Assembly: GCF_027557445.1 (NCBI RefSeq)
Contig: NZ_CP106841.1
Span: 1,350,001-1,414,000 of the forward strand
Direction: 5' to 3'
Source: Paenalcaligenes faecalis
Lineage (GTDB): Bacteria > Pseudomonadota > Gammaproteobacteria > Burkholderiales > Burkholderiaceae_B
Length of the DNA stretch: 64,000 nt
Shown here: positions 46,879-55,229 of the stretch, piece after piece
Numbering within the stretch: position 1 is the stretch's first letter
Layout: the number at the start of each line of letters is the position of its first letter
Made by a program: the position numbers and the translations under genes
Notes under the pieces: generated by a model
Told to the model about the DNA's origin: nothing
Seen by the model: the letters and a program-made list of their open reading frames with translations, nothing else
Databases searched by the model: none

Positions 46879-46910
46879 ACCCCTTCGCAACCCAAAGGCC
46901 GCGAAGGGGT
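46879..46910 (-). terminator. Terminator after infC
   Basis: CCCCTTCGC/GCGAAGGGG stem followed on the minus strand by TTTATTTC. It separates thrS-infC from gshB. Confidence 0.7.
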
Positions 46911-46933
46911 GAAAGCAAATTGCGTAAACGTGA

Positions 46934-47458
46934 TTAAGCGGTTTTCTTGCGTGGCGCAAGCACCATAACCATCTGTCTGCCTTCAAGACGAGGGAAAGAT
47001 TCGACCTGACAAATCTCTTCGACGTCATCGCGCACACGTTCTAAAACACGCATACCTAGCTCTTGGTGAGCCATTTCGCGCCCTCTAAAACGTAGTGACA
47101 CTTTGACCTTATCCCCATCCTCGATGAAACGACGCACATTACGTAGTTTTACGTTGTAATCGCCATCATCCGTAGCCGGACGAAATTTCACCTCTTTGAG
47201 CTGGACCACTTTTTGTTTGGCACGCGCCTCTTGTTGACGTTTTTGTTCCTGATAGCGGAACTTGCCGTAATCCATTAAACGACAAACCGGTGGAACTGCC
47301 GTAGGCGAGATTTCCACTAAGTCGATTTCGTTTTCTTCGGCCATTTCTAACGCCTGAGCCATTTTTACAATGCCAAGCTGTTCACCCTCAATACCAATGA
47401 GTCGCACTTCATTTACACGGATTTCACCGTTAATGCGATGTTTCTTTTCGGTTGCGAT
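46934..47458 (-). CDS. infC: Translation initiation factor IF-3, probable AUC start
   Basis: 174-aa IF-3, which binds the 30S subunit and proofreads start codons. An N-terminal domain ([25 protein letters not shown]), a linker and a C-terminal domain ([36 protein letters not shown]) are seen. No ATG exists at the conserved N-terminus. An ATC codon at 47458 sits 8 bases after GGGAG, while the only earlier start-like codon (TTG, 47473) lacks a ribosome site. Rare starts in infC are known to support autoregulation. 52 bp separate it from the thrS stop. Confidence 0.93.
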   Translation of the reverse strand: MATEKKHRINGEIRVNEVRLIGIEGEQLGIVKMAQALEMAEENEIDLVEISPTAVPPVCRLMDYGKFRYQEQKRQQEARAKQKVVQLKEVKFRPATDDGDYNVKLRNVRRFIEDGDKVKVSLRFRGREMAHQELGMRVLERVRDDVEEICQVESFPRLEGRQMVMVLAPRKKTA

Positions 47459-47510
47459 GTCTAAGACTCCCAAAATAAATAAAATAATCTATGCCAGCAT
47501 GAGTCAATGA

Positions 47511-49433
47511 TTATTGACGTGTATCAATATCATTGTGTAGCCGTTGAGCAAAATCGGCCAGTGGCATAACCCCTAAATCGAGGCCCCCACGACCGCGAAC
47601 TGCGACCGTACCTGCCTCACGCTCTTTATCCCCCACAACCAAGATGTAAGGGACTTTTTGCATACTGTGTTCCCGAATTTTACGGGTGATTTTTTCGCCA
47701 CGCAAATCACTGTTCACTCTGAGGCCTTTAGCCTTGAGCTCATCTGCGACTTGTTTAGCATAATCGGCGGAAGATTCTGCAATACAACAGACTACCGCAT
47801 GCTCTGGAGCTAGCCATACAGGCAAAGCACCAGAGTAGTTTTCTAATAGAATACCAATAAATCGCTCAAAAGACCCTAAAATTGCACGATGCAGCATCAC
47901 AGGGGTGCGTCGTTGGTCTTGAGCATCCACGTATTCCGCCCCCAAGCGGGCCGGCATAGAGAAGTCAACTTGAATTGTCCCACATTGCCAATGGCGGCCA
48001 ATCGCGTCTTTTAGCGTGTATTCCACCTTAGGGCCGTAAAAAGCCCCATCGCCCTCTGCAATTTCAAACTCACAATTCGTGCGACGTAAGCTTTCCATTA
48101 ATGCCTGTTCTGCCTTATCCCAGACGGCATCATCACCAATACGTTTTTCAGGGCGAGTAGCTACCTTGTAAAGAATTTCAGTAAAACCAAAATCCTTATA
48201 CACGTTTTGCAACAGTGCCGTAAAATTAATGCACTCTTGTTGTAACTGGTCTTCTGTACAGAAAATATGACCATCATCCTGAGTAAAACCACGCACACGC
48301 ATCATGCCATGTAATGATCCTGATGGCTCATTGCGGTGACATTGCCCAAACTCACCATAGCGCAAAGGTAGCTCACGATAGGAGTGAAAGCCTTGATTGA
48401 AAATCTGCACATGACCTGGGCAATTCATGGGTTTCAGCCCATATACACGATTCTCGGACTCTGTGGTAAACATGTTTTCCGAGTAGTTGTCCCAGTGACC
48501 CGTTTTTTTCCAAAGCGACAAATCAAGAATCTGAGGTGCCTTTACCTCTTGGTAGCCATTTTGCTGATAGACCTTACGCATGTACTGCTCGACCTGCTGC
48601 CAAACAGTCCAACCTTTTGGATGCCAGTAAATCAAACCAGGCGCTTCTTCGTGAAACTGGAATAGCCCTAATTCACGACCTAATCGACGATGGTCACGTT
48701 TTTCAGCCTCTTCAAGCATATGCAAGTAGGCTTTTTGGTCCTCTTTAGTCGCCCAAGCCGTACCATAAATGCGCTGTAGCATTTCATTGTTGCTATCGCC
48801 ACGCCAGTAGGCTCCTGCCACCTTCATTAACTTAAAGACTTTAAGTTTACCGGTAGATGGCACATGCGGGCCACGACACAAATCAATAAAATCGCCTTCG
48901 CGATAGAGACTAATCGTCTCTCCTGAAGGGATTGATTCGATTAGCTCAGCTTTGTAGGATTCGCCAATGCTTTTAAAAAAGGCAACTGCCTCGTCACGAT
49001 CCCATTCCTCTCGGGTCACAGGAATATCTGCACGTGACAGCTCTGTCATCTTTTGCTCAATCGCCTTTAGGTCTTCGGGCGTAAAAGGACGCTTGTAAGC
49101 AAAGTCGTAATAAAAGCCATTATCAATAACTGGACCAATCGTTACTTGTGCCTCGGGATATAGTTCTTGTACAGCATAAGCAAGTAAGTGAGCCGTAGAG
49201 TGACGAATCACATCTAAGCCCTCTTCGTCTTTGGCAGTAATAATCGCCAAATGCGCATCCGTGTCGATAATATAGCTAGTATCAACCAACGTAGGCTCAG
49301 TTCCTTGTGTCGTCACTCGCCCTGCAAGAGCTGCTCGCCCTAAGCCAGTACCAATTGAATGAGCCACGTCACCAACAGAAACAGGCCCATCAAAGGAGCG
49401 CTGTGAACCATCGGGTAAGGTAATCTGAACCAT
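47511..49433 (-). CDS. thrS: Threonine--tRNA ligase
   Basis: 640-aa ThrRS. It has an N-terminal TGS domain ([19 protein letters not shown]), an editing domain with [12 protein letters not shown] and a class II core ([24 protein letters not shown] in part, [33 protein letters not shown] in part). The anticodon-binding domain closes the chain. The start at 49433 follows AGGATG; the longer in-frame reading covers the leader hairpin. Confidence 0.97.
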   Translation of the reverse strand: MVQITLPDGSQRSFDGPVSVGDVAHSIGTGLGRAALAGRVTTQGTEPTLVDTSYIIDTDAHLAIITAKDEEGLDVIRHSTAHLLAYAVQELYPEAQVTIGPVIDNGFYYDFAYKRPFTPEDLKAIEQKMTELSRADIPVTREEWDRDEAVAFFKSIGESYKAELIESIPSGETISLYREGDFIDLCRGPHVPSTGKLKVFKLMKVAGAYWRGDSNNEMLQRIYGTAWATKEDQKAYLHMLEEAEKRDHRRLGRELGLFQFHEEAPGLIYWHPKGWTVWQQVEQYMRKVYQQNGYQEVKAPQILDLSLWKKTGHWDNYSENMFTTESENRVYGLKPMNCPGHVQIFNQGFHSYRELPLRYGEFGQCHRNEPSGSLHGMMRVRGFTQDDGHIFCTEDQLQQECINFTALLQNVYKDFGFTEILYKVATRPEKRIGDDAVWDKAEQALMESLRRTNCEFEIAEGDGAFYGPKVEYTLKDAIGRHWQCGTIQVDFSMPARLGAEYVDAQDQRRTPVMLHRAILGSFERFIGILLENYSGALPVWLAPEHAVVCCIAESSADYAKQVADELKAKGLRVNSDLRGEKITRKIREHSMQKVPYILVVGDKEREAGTVAVRGRGGLDLGVMPLADFAQRLHNDIDTRQ

Positions 49434-49442
49434 ACAACATCC

Positions 49443-49476
49443 TAAAAATAAAAAACGCGGCTCCATGGCCGCGTTT
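49443..49476 (-). promoter_or_regulatory. Terminator-like hairpin (attenuator candidate) just before thrS
   Basis: AAACGCGGC/GCCGCGTTT stem followed on the minus strand by TTTTTTATTTTT and then directly by the thrS ribosome site. No minus-strand gene ends here, so it would act on thrS itself. Confidence 0.65.
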
Positions 49477-49493
49477 AAGGTATCTGTGATTGG

Positions 49494-49583
49494 CTTGAAT
49501 CAACGAGCGAACACAATGCGGCCAAGTTATTGTCGCCAGCTAGTAGTTCGCGTTATGGTCATCTGTCATGCACCTGATTCAAG
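49494..49583 (-). promoter_or_regulatory. Structured thrS leader
   Basis: Nested inverted repeats: outer arms CTTGAATCA (49494-49502) and TGATTCAAG (49575-49583), inner arms GCGAAC (49507-49512) and GTTCGC (49546-49551). They could compete with the hairpin at 49443-49476 or present a tRNA-like shape to ThrRS. From 49584 to 49750 nothing else is seen apart from A-rich sequence. Confidence 0.5.
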
Positions 49584-49769
49584 AATAATAATTGCTTTAA
49601 GTTTACCACTTACCCACTACTCTCGCAGCCCAAAAACAAAAAAAACGTAAAAAAACAGAAAACCGATAATTCATTGTTGCAAAGCAACTACGATTTAGGC
49701 TATATTTAGTTCTTTCCAAGACTGCTGATCATACTGACATCACATAAAAGCCCGTTTTGGAAAATAAAC

Positions 49770-49798
49770 TTGACACAAAAATAACCATTGGTTATAAT
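49770..49798 (+). promoter_or_regulatory. Consensus promoter of tRNA-Val
   Basis: TTGACA (49770-49775), 17-base spacer, TATAAT (49793-49798), both exact consensus. Confidence 0.85.
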
Positions 49799-49807
49799 TA
49801 CATTTTT

Positions 49808-49884
49808 AGGCGGTTAGCTCAGTTGGTTAGAGCGCTACGTTGACATCGTAGAGGTCGCTGGTTCGAATCCAGTACTGCCTACCA
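49808..49884 (+). tRNA. tRNA-Val (anticodon GAC)
   Basis: 77-base cloverleaf. Acceptor arm is AGGCGGT/ACTGCCT (one G-T pair), D arm GCTC..GAGC, anticodon stem CTACG/CGTAG with loop TTGACAT (anticodon GAC), T arm GCTGG-TTCGAAT-CCAGT and encoded ACCA. Confidence 0.97.
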
Positions 49885-49928
49885 GAATTCATGTTTCAAT
49901 GACTATCAATTATAGTCAAAGATGTTCA

Positions 49929-49964
49929 AAAACCCGCACAGTCATTGGCTTTGCGGGTTTTTTG
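49929..49964 (+). terminator. Terminator after tRNA-Val
   Basis: AAAACCCGCA/TGCGGGTTTT stem with T-run. Confidence 0.85.
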
Positions 49965-49998
49965 TTGTCTGTTTGCTTCTTATTCTGCTCAATGATGC

Positions 49999-50253
49999 TC
50001 AATGCTGCCCACGCATAATAAGGGTACGTTTAAGGGTATGCTCACCTAGAATAAGGGTACATCCAAAATGATGAGCAACGCGTGTAACTTCAAAACCAGC
50101 TAGCCGAGCCTCTCTGATTCTTTTCAATTTGCCGCTACTTTCATCCACGCCACCACTCAGCTTCTCGCTGATATGACGATACAGTCTATTCCCCCAATCC
50201 CCGTCCAACATAAAACATTTCATCATTATTCGGGGCAATGAACCTATATACAT
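49999..50253 (-). CDS. Doubtful 84-codon frame, possible gene remnant
   Basis: Open frame with a basic, HTH-like middle part (DESSGKLKRIREARLAGFEV) and a cysteine/histidine segment (VAHHFGCTLILGEH). Its last 20 codons are made from the AAGGGTA repeats at 50020-50059. No recognised domain and no good ribosome site. It may be a fragment of a lost gene. The stretch 50254-50395 holds nothing I can name. Confidence 0.25.
   Translation of the reverse strand: MYIGSLPRIMMKCFMLDGDWGNRLYRHISEKLSGGVDESSGKLKRIREARLAGFEVTRVAHHFGCTLILGEHTLKRTLIMRGQH
50020..50059. repeat. Three AAGGGTA direct repeats near tRNA-Val
   Basis: AAGGGTA at 50020-50026, 50032-50038 and 50053-50059, all in the same orientation and each preceded by T. 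They begin 136 bp beyond the tRNA-Val end, a place typical of integrase arm sites; no integrase is present. Confidence 0.5.
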
Positions 50254-50395
50254 TATTTGTTAAATTTTTCTATCAATTCTGAGATGAAAGCAATTACCGT
50301 CTGTGTTACCTCTAACAATAAATCCTAAATCTCAGTTGCGAGTTCCAGCAATATCCAGTCTCGTTTAACTAGAGCCTACTTGTCTTTTAAGAAAT

Positions 50396-51130
50396 CTATC
50401 TAACGGCCGCAATTTTCTCTTTTATTCGCTGAATTACCATGTCTCTATATAGCTCATGTCCTCGAGTAGCTCGAGGATGTGCTATGCGGAAACATGTCGC
50501 ATTAGCCGCCTGAAACTCCCATAATTTTTTAGGTATTACCTCTGCTGAGTTTTTATAACCTGAGAAATGCACTTGAAATAAAGACCTAATCAAGGGGTCA
50601 ATACCAGCATAACCCGTGGCAAATATAATGAACTCGGGTTTTAGAATTTTAATTTGCGCAGCAAGCAACTGAGCTGACAGAGAAATAATTTCCTTTTGTT
50701 CAGCCTCAGGACGCTGTCTAATGGATGTCTTATTGTAATCCCAAGCAAAAAAATTTGAATAAATCAAAGCTCTAGGATCCAATCCCAACTCTTTTGCCAC
50801 CTTAAAATAATATTGTTTAAAGCGGCTAGATGACGTGGTTTTCACACCCCCTTTGCTGTTGTATTCGATATGACTCTCATGACGCGCTGTAGCCTCAGCA
50901 ACAACGTCGCTTACTGGCATACTTTTTATACGCTGTATCGTGCTCTTAGCTGCTTTCATCCAGCCTGCAGTCTCTCTACCCACCAGCATGACCCGATGTT
51001 TCGCCTCTGCATACTCGCTTAACGGAACTGGTAGAAAAACGCCTGAATATTTATCACTATTCAAATCAAAACCATTAATATTTAACTTGCACAAAATATT
51101 TTCATAGGCCTGTATAAGATCTTCCCTCAT
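50396..51130 (-). CDS. Uracil-DNA-glycosylase-fold-like protein
   Basis: 244-aa protein, start at 51130 with AGAGGTG upstream. The layout suggests the UDG superfamily fold: VMLVGRETAGWM (about 47-58) in place of the VGxxPG first strand, IYSNFFAWDYNK in the middle, LKPEFIIFATGYAG (about 165-178) and a C-terminal FRIAHPRATRG in place of the HPSP loop. Catalytic residues of classic UDGs are not clearly conserved, so enzymatic activity is doubtful. Alone on its strand in the variable region after tRNA-Val. Confidence 0.5.
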   Translation of the reverse strand: MREDLIQAYENILCKLNINGFDLNSDKYSGVFLPVPLSEYAEAKHRVMLVGRETAGWMKAAKSTIQRIKSMPVSDVVAEATARHESHIEYNSKGGVKTTSSSRFKQYYFKVAKELGLDPRALIYSNFFAWDYNKTSIRQRPEAEQKEIISLSAQLLAAQIKILKPEFIIFATGYAGIDPLIRSLFQVHFSGYKNSAEVIPKKLWEFQAANATCFRIAHPRATRGHELYRDMVIQRIKEKIAAVR

Positions 51131-51385
51131 TATCACACCTCTATAAAAAACCTTTTTATTCAAATATCATATTAAATAAGCGATTAACGAAAAACACTTG
51201 TTTAGCAAAAAAGCCTACTAATAAGCAATCAATTTTATTTTTTTGCATCAAGATTTATATTAAGAGAATCTATGCCAAAACTCTAGTGACTAGCTGCCTC
51301 ACATCACAATGCATTGTATTAACAAAAACACGGCAGCTGTAGAGATCAGTAAATACAGTTTTGTATCGGGTGAGTAGCAATTAAC

Positions 51386-51580
51386 GTTTTTCATTTTGAC
51401 CCTGCGGAGGAGGATGAGCCTACGATATTCTTAGCTGTTCTCGCTGATATAACCAAGGCTCGTGGCATGACTCAAATAGCCAAAGATGCAAGTGTAAGTC
51501 GTAAAAGCCTAGAAAAAAGTATTGATGTTAGGTGCTAAAGCTAGCCAAAACGGCTGGAGTTAAACTTAAGATTACACACA
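51386..51580 (+). pseudogene. Decayed HigA-like antitoxin (COG3636)
   Basis: Reads FDPAEEDEP..AVLADITKARGMTQIAKDASVSRKSLEKS, the core of the HigA-type antitoxin that pairs with RelE-like toxins. It has no start codon in frame, a deletion and frameshift after LEKS, and the family's C-terminal end VLKLAKTAGVKLKI in another frame. No toxin gene is beside it. The remaining sequence from 51164 to 51800 shows nothing else apart from the hairpin at 51588. Confidence 0.7.
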
Positions 51581-51587
51581 CAATCCA

Positions 51588-51611
51588 CAAAAAAAGCGCC
51601 ACAAAGGCGCT
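51588..51611 (-). terminator. Orphan minus-strand terminator-like hairpin
   Basis: AGCGCC/GGCGCT stem followed by a T-run on the minus strand; no minus-strand gene lies upstream of it. Confidence 0.5.
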
Positions 51612-51800
51612 CTAGATTGTCAGATCTGTTCTATTACTTCCTATCTTAGCTATGCAGGACTTGGAGAAAAAGACACAAAGCTACACCTATCGAACATACA
51701 AGGAAGGCAGAGGTTACATATAACAAAGCTGCTGAGCCATTTTCTCAAAGCCACACCGTTTATCAAGGCAGGCTACAATGGAGGCTCATTAAGGAATCAT

Positions 51801-52076
51801 ATGTTAAAACTTCAACCCCGTGAGCGGGAGTATTTGTTCGAAATCAATGCCATATCTAAGGATCAAGATGACAGCCTTATATTTGTGGGCATGACAAAAG
51901 ACGAATCAGTCTGGTATTTGGACTATTTACAAGCGTCTTTCAAGGGGATAGTAGATCGCGATGGCGAGAACGAGGCCCGTTACCTATCTTTGCATGACAA
52001 AAACGAGGATGCGCGTCGCGCAATTCTAGCCTCAGAGTCTCTGATGCAATCTTTCCCATCTATTGACGGGCAATAA
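51801..52076 (+). CDS. Hypothetical 91-aa protein
   Basis: Not recognised. MLKLQPREREYLFEINAISKDQDD, then FVGMTKDESVWYLDYLQASF; acidic, no signal peptide or membrane helix. A ribosome-like AAGGAA lies about 5 bases upstream of the ATG. A hairpin follows the stop. Confidence 0.55.
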   Translation: MLKLQPREREYLFEINAISKDQDDSLIFVGMTKDESVWYLDYLQASFKGIVDRDGENEARYLSLHDKNEDARRAILASESLMQSFPSIDGQ

Positions 52077-52094
52077 ACAGCACATCACCCAAAA

Positions 52095-52121
52095 AACCCG
52101 TCTCAATGACTTGAGCGGGTT
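52095..52121 (+). terminator. Hairpin after the 91-aa gene
   Basis: AACCCG.CTCAA/TTGAG.CGGGTT stem, weak T-run (TTCATTGTC). Confidence 0.5.
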
Positions 52122-52279
52122 CATTGTCATCCTACATACAGGTTAGAGCTAATCGCTGCTGGCTGTTGCTAGGATATTACTTACATAGCCTAGCGCACAC
52201 TCTTCTATTGACCTATTGCTAATTATAGTTAAAAATACTGTATAAATATACAGATTTCTATTTTTAACAGGAGAGCTCT

Positions 52280-52570
52280 ATGTACACAATTACACTGGAA
52301 GACAGCCCTGCATCTATTACTCCTCAAGCTAAATTAAATGCTGAATATCGCTTCCAACGAGTCTTAGAGCGCGCGCTCGGTGAGCCAGAAAACATACTAC
52401 TGGCCTATAGAACATGGCAAAATGCGATGGAATCAGACGAATCTGAACTCTCCGAGGATCATAAGGTCTTAGCTAAAAAATGGATTGATGTAGCCGGAAA
52501 AGCCCAACAAGAAGGCCTCAAAGAGCTAGGAGAATGCGAGGCCTATTTTGATATACGTATAGAGCGATAG
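52280..52570 (+). CDS. Hypothetical 96-aa protein
   Basis: Not recognised. MYTITLEDSPASITPQAKLNAEYRFQRVLERALGEPENI is followed by a charged helical part ending in AYFDIRIER. It has a good ribosome site (AGGAGAG) 6-8 bases upstream. Cytoplasmic, acidic. Single gene in the accessory stretch, convergent with the SemiSWEET gene. Confidence 0.6.
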   Translation: MYTITLEDSPASITPQAKLNAEYRFQRVLERALGEPENILLAYRTWQNAMESDESELSEDHKVLAKKWIDVAGKAQQEGLKELGECEAYFDIRIER

Positions 52571-52616
52571 CCTTTAAAAAAACACTAAAAGCCATCGATA
52601 CCCCATCAATATATTT

Positions 52617-52877
52617 TCAAATGGAAGTCATAAAAGCAGCCAATCCAAAAATGATGCCTGGAATATTTGCCGCTATTATTGGCCAGTCTCGCTTTGGTTT
52701 TTTAAAATAACCATATGTGACCCACAAAGTACAATTCATAGCAGCAACCAACGGCTGTAACCAGTTCCCCTTTATCCCATGCAGATTATTATTGATTTGA
52801 GGGATATAAGAAACATACATAGCAATGGCTGTAAACGTAGCAGCCCAACCTAAGACCGTCAAAACCCGCTCATTCAT
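52617..52877 (-). CDS. SemiSWEET-type small sugar transporter
   Basis: 86-aa membrane protein with three helices, as in bacterial SemiSWEETs, which dimerise to form a sugar channel. The PQ-loop is in AMYVSYIPQINNNLHG (about 19-34), followed by WLQPLVAAMNCTLWVTYGYFK with the conserved Asn and Trp, and ANIPGIIFGLAAF. The substrate is unknown. Confidence 0.85.
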   Translation of the reverse strand: MNERVLTVLGWAATFTAIAMYVSYIPQINNNLHGIKGNWLQPLVAAMNCTLWVTYGYFKKPKRDWPIIAANIPGIIFGLAAFMTSI

Positions 52878-52979
52878 AATCGGCTCTCATTGTTTACATA
52901 GTATATATGCATGGATACGTCTGTATCACAACCTTCCTGTGCCTAATAAGGGGTTTAACCAGATAGCTATATTTAATAA

Positions 52980-53020
52980 GAAAGGCCAAACCCGATACAA
53001 CCCTGAGTTTGGCCTTTCTT
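52980..53020 (-). terminator. Terminator downstream of the cold-shock gene
   Basis: AAAGGCCAAAC/GTTTGGCCTTT stem, T-rich on both sides. Confidence 0.75.
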
Positions 53021-53053
53021 AGTCATATCTCGCCCGTTTAACCGGGCCAAATA

Positions 53054-53263
53054 TTAAAGAGCTTCGATGTGAGTAGCACAAGGGCCTTTTTGGCCATTTC
53101 CAGCTACGAACGAAACTCGTTGATTCTCTTCAAGGGACTTGTACCCTTCCGCTTGGATTTCTGAATGGTGAGCGAAGAGGTCTTTACCGCCATCTTCAGG
53201 CGTAATGAAACCAAAGCCTTTCTCATTATTGAACCACTTCACAATACCGATTTCTTTTTTCAA
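53054..53263 (-). CDS. CspA-family cold-shock protein (TTG start)
   Basis: 69-aa single-domain nucleic-acid chaperone. RNP1 is KGFGFITP (15-22) and RNP2 is DLFAHHSEI where VFVHFS is usual. The start codon is TTG at 53263, preceded by AGGA; no ATG is available in frame before the conserved [12 protein letters not shown] low-efficiency start and a long AT-rich upstream region would fit post-transcriptional control, though no leader element is resolved. Confidence 0.9.
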   Translation of the reverse strand: MKKEIGIVKWFNNEKGFGFITPEDGGKDLFAHHSEIQAEGYKSLEENQRVSFVAGNGQKGPCATHIEAL

Positions 53264-53669
53264 TGCAGATCCTAAATATAAACACGGGAAAAATCTCCCT
53301 AAATCAATATGACAGCTCTACCTGATAAAAGATAGCATTATTACAAATGAGAAGTGTCACCAAAACAACGCAAAAGGTGTCTCCCTCTCTTTTGCAATGA
53401 TAAAGACTATACATATCAAGCCTACTCACCAACAAAAAACACAGTGACATACCTGTCTACCTATTGATTTTTCTCATACCAAAACTCGGTTACTTGTACA
53501 ATATGTTGTGCTTTTTCATCAATTGGAAGACAAGCTATATGGTTTTTGTTAAAAAAACAGCCCTGTAACAAAAATCGCGCTATTTAATGGTCTAGCGCAG
53601 ACAAATCGATTATTCTAATTACAAATAACTCACTCTTTCTTTATATTTATTTTTTATTAGAGGCTAATA
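53264..53669. other. Intergenic region between the divergent csp and pntA genes
   Basis: About 400 bp, strongly AT-rich. It must hold both promoters and probably the csp 5' leader. I could not fix a -35/-10 pair with confidence and see no ORF or hairpin with a T-run. Confidence 0.5.
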
Positions 53670-55211
53670 ATGAGGATAGGAATCCCCAAGGAGACACTAC
53701 CCGGTGAAACTCGGGTGGCTGCGACCCCTAAAACAGTAGAGCAATTACTCAAACTTGGCTTTGAGGTGTGGGTTGAGCATGACGCTGGTAAAACAGCGCA
53801 TTTAGAAGACAGTGCTTATGCAGCGGCCGGCGCAACCTTGGCTGATCGTAAAGACGTTTGGAACTGTCCGATTCTCTTCAAGGTCAACCCTCCTAGTGAT
53901 GCTGCTGTTGATATGATGCAACCAGGAACTATTTTGATTAGTTTTTTCTGGCCTGCACTCAACTCCGGACTACTACAACAGCTACAAGACAAAAAAATCA
54001 CGGTTTTAGCGATGGATATGGTGCCTCGCATGTCACGAGCACAAGCGATGGATGCCCTATCTTCGATGGCAAATATCAGTGGTTATCGTGCCGTAGTTGA
54101 GTCTGCTAGTGAGTTTGGTCGCTTCTTTACCGGGCAAATCACAGCTGCTGGACGTGTCCCCCCTGCTGAGGTGCTTGTGATTGGTGCTGGTGTCGCAGGC
54201 CTATCCGCCATTGGGGCTGCTATGCAGCTAGGTGCGATTGTCAAGGCCTTTGATACTCGCTTAGAAGTGGCCGAGCAGATTCAGTCAATGGGCGGCGAGT
54301 TTTTAAAACTCGATTTCCCAGTGCAATCAGGCAGTAGTGGTGATGGCTATGCCTCTACCATGAGTGATGAATTCATCGCAGCAGAGATGAAACTGTTTGC
54401 GGAGCAGGCTAAACAAGTCGATATCATTATTACGACAGCAGCAATCCCCGGTAAAACAGCACCTATCCTCATCACCAAAGAGATGGTAGATAGCATGAAA
54501 CCGGGCTCTGTTATTGTGGATTTAGCTGCCCCTACAGGCGGTAACTGTGAATACACCGTAGCTGACAAAATGATCATTACCGACAATGGCGTTAAAGTAA
54601 TTGGATACACGGATTTAGTTAACCGTTTACCCGGTCAGTCCTCTCAACTGTACTCCACAAACATCGCTAACTTAGTTAAGCTCATGACCCCAAATAAAGA
54701 TGGGCAAATACAGTTGGACTTTGAGGATGCCATAGTTCGCAATATGACCTTAACGCATGATGGTGATCTAATGTATCCGCCACCTGCTATACAAGTCTCT
54801 GCGGCTCCAGCCAAAACCAAGCCCGCAGCCATTATTAAAAAAGAACCACCTAAACCTATGCCTTTATGGCAGAAACTTATTCCTTTAGGTCTTGGAGCGT
54901 TACTCTTTTTATGGCTAGGTGCTAATGCACCAGCAGCTTTTTTAAATCACATGATCGTTTTTGTGCTGTCCTGTGTCGTCGGTTACTACGTAGTGTGGAA
55001 CGTCACCCATTCTTTGCACACCCCCCTGATGTCCGTCACAAATGCCATCTCTGGCATTATTGTAGTAGGTGCATTGTTACAGATCGGTCAGGGTAATTGG
55101 TTTGTATCCGTATTAGCGTTTATCGCTATCTTAATTGCAAGTGTGAATATTTTTGGTGGCTTCTATGTAACACGCCGTATGCTAAAAATGTTCCGCAAAG
55201 ACAATGACTAA
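53670..55211 (+). CDS. pntA: NAD(P) transhydrogenase subunit alpha
   Basis: 513-aa PntA, proton-translocating transhydrogenase (NADH + NADP+ to NAD+ + NADPH). It begins with the NAD-binding domain I ([20 protein letters not shown], Rossmann [26 protein letters not shown]). From about 410 four membrane helices form the alpha part of domain II. Fusion of both alpha parts in one chain is the E. coli-type arrangement. pntB follows after 18 bp. Confidence 0.96.
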   Translation: MRIGIPKETLPGETRVAATPKTVEQLLKLGFEVWVEHDAGKTAHLEDSAYAAAGATLADRKDVWNCPILFKVNPPSDAAVDMMQPGTILISFFWPALNSGLLQQLQDKKITVLAMDMVPRMSRAQAMDALSSMANISGYRAVVESASEFGRFFTGQITAAGRVPPAEVLVIGAGVAGLSAIGAAMQLGAIVKAFDTRLEVAEQIQSMGGEFLKLDFPVQSGSSGDGYASTMSDEFIAAEMKLFAEQAKQVDIIITTAAIPGKTAPILITKEMVDSMKPGSVIVDLAAPTGGNCEYTVADKMIITDNGVKVIGYTDLVNRLPGQSSQLYSTNIANLVKLMTPNKDGQIQLDFEDAIVRNMTLTHDGDLMYPPPAIQVSAAPAKTKPAAIIKKEPPKPMPLWQKLIPLGLGALLFLWLGANAPAAFLNHMIVFVLSCVVGYYVVWNVTHSLHTPLMSVTNAISGIIVVGALLQIGQGNWFVSVLAFIAILIASVNIFGGFYVTRRMLKMFRKDND

Positions 55212-55229
55212 GCGCAGGAGTAAAAAACA

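Noticed and set aside
49485-49800. T-box riboswitch upstream of thrS
   Set aside because: No T-box consensus was seen and the class is not expected in betaproteobacteria; reported instead as an unclassified structured leader.
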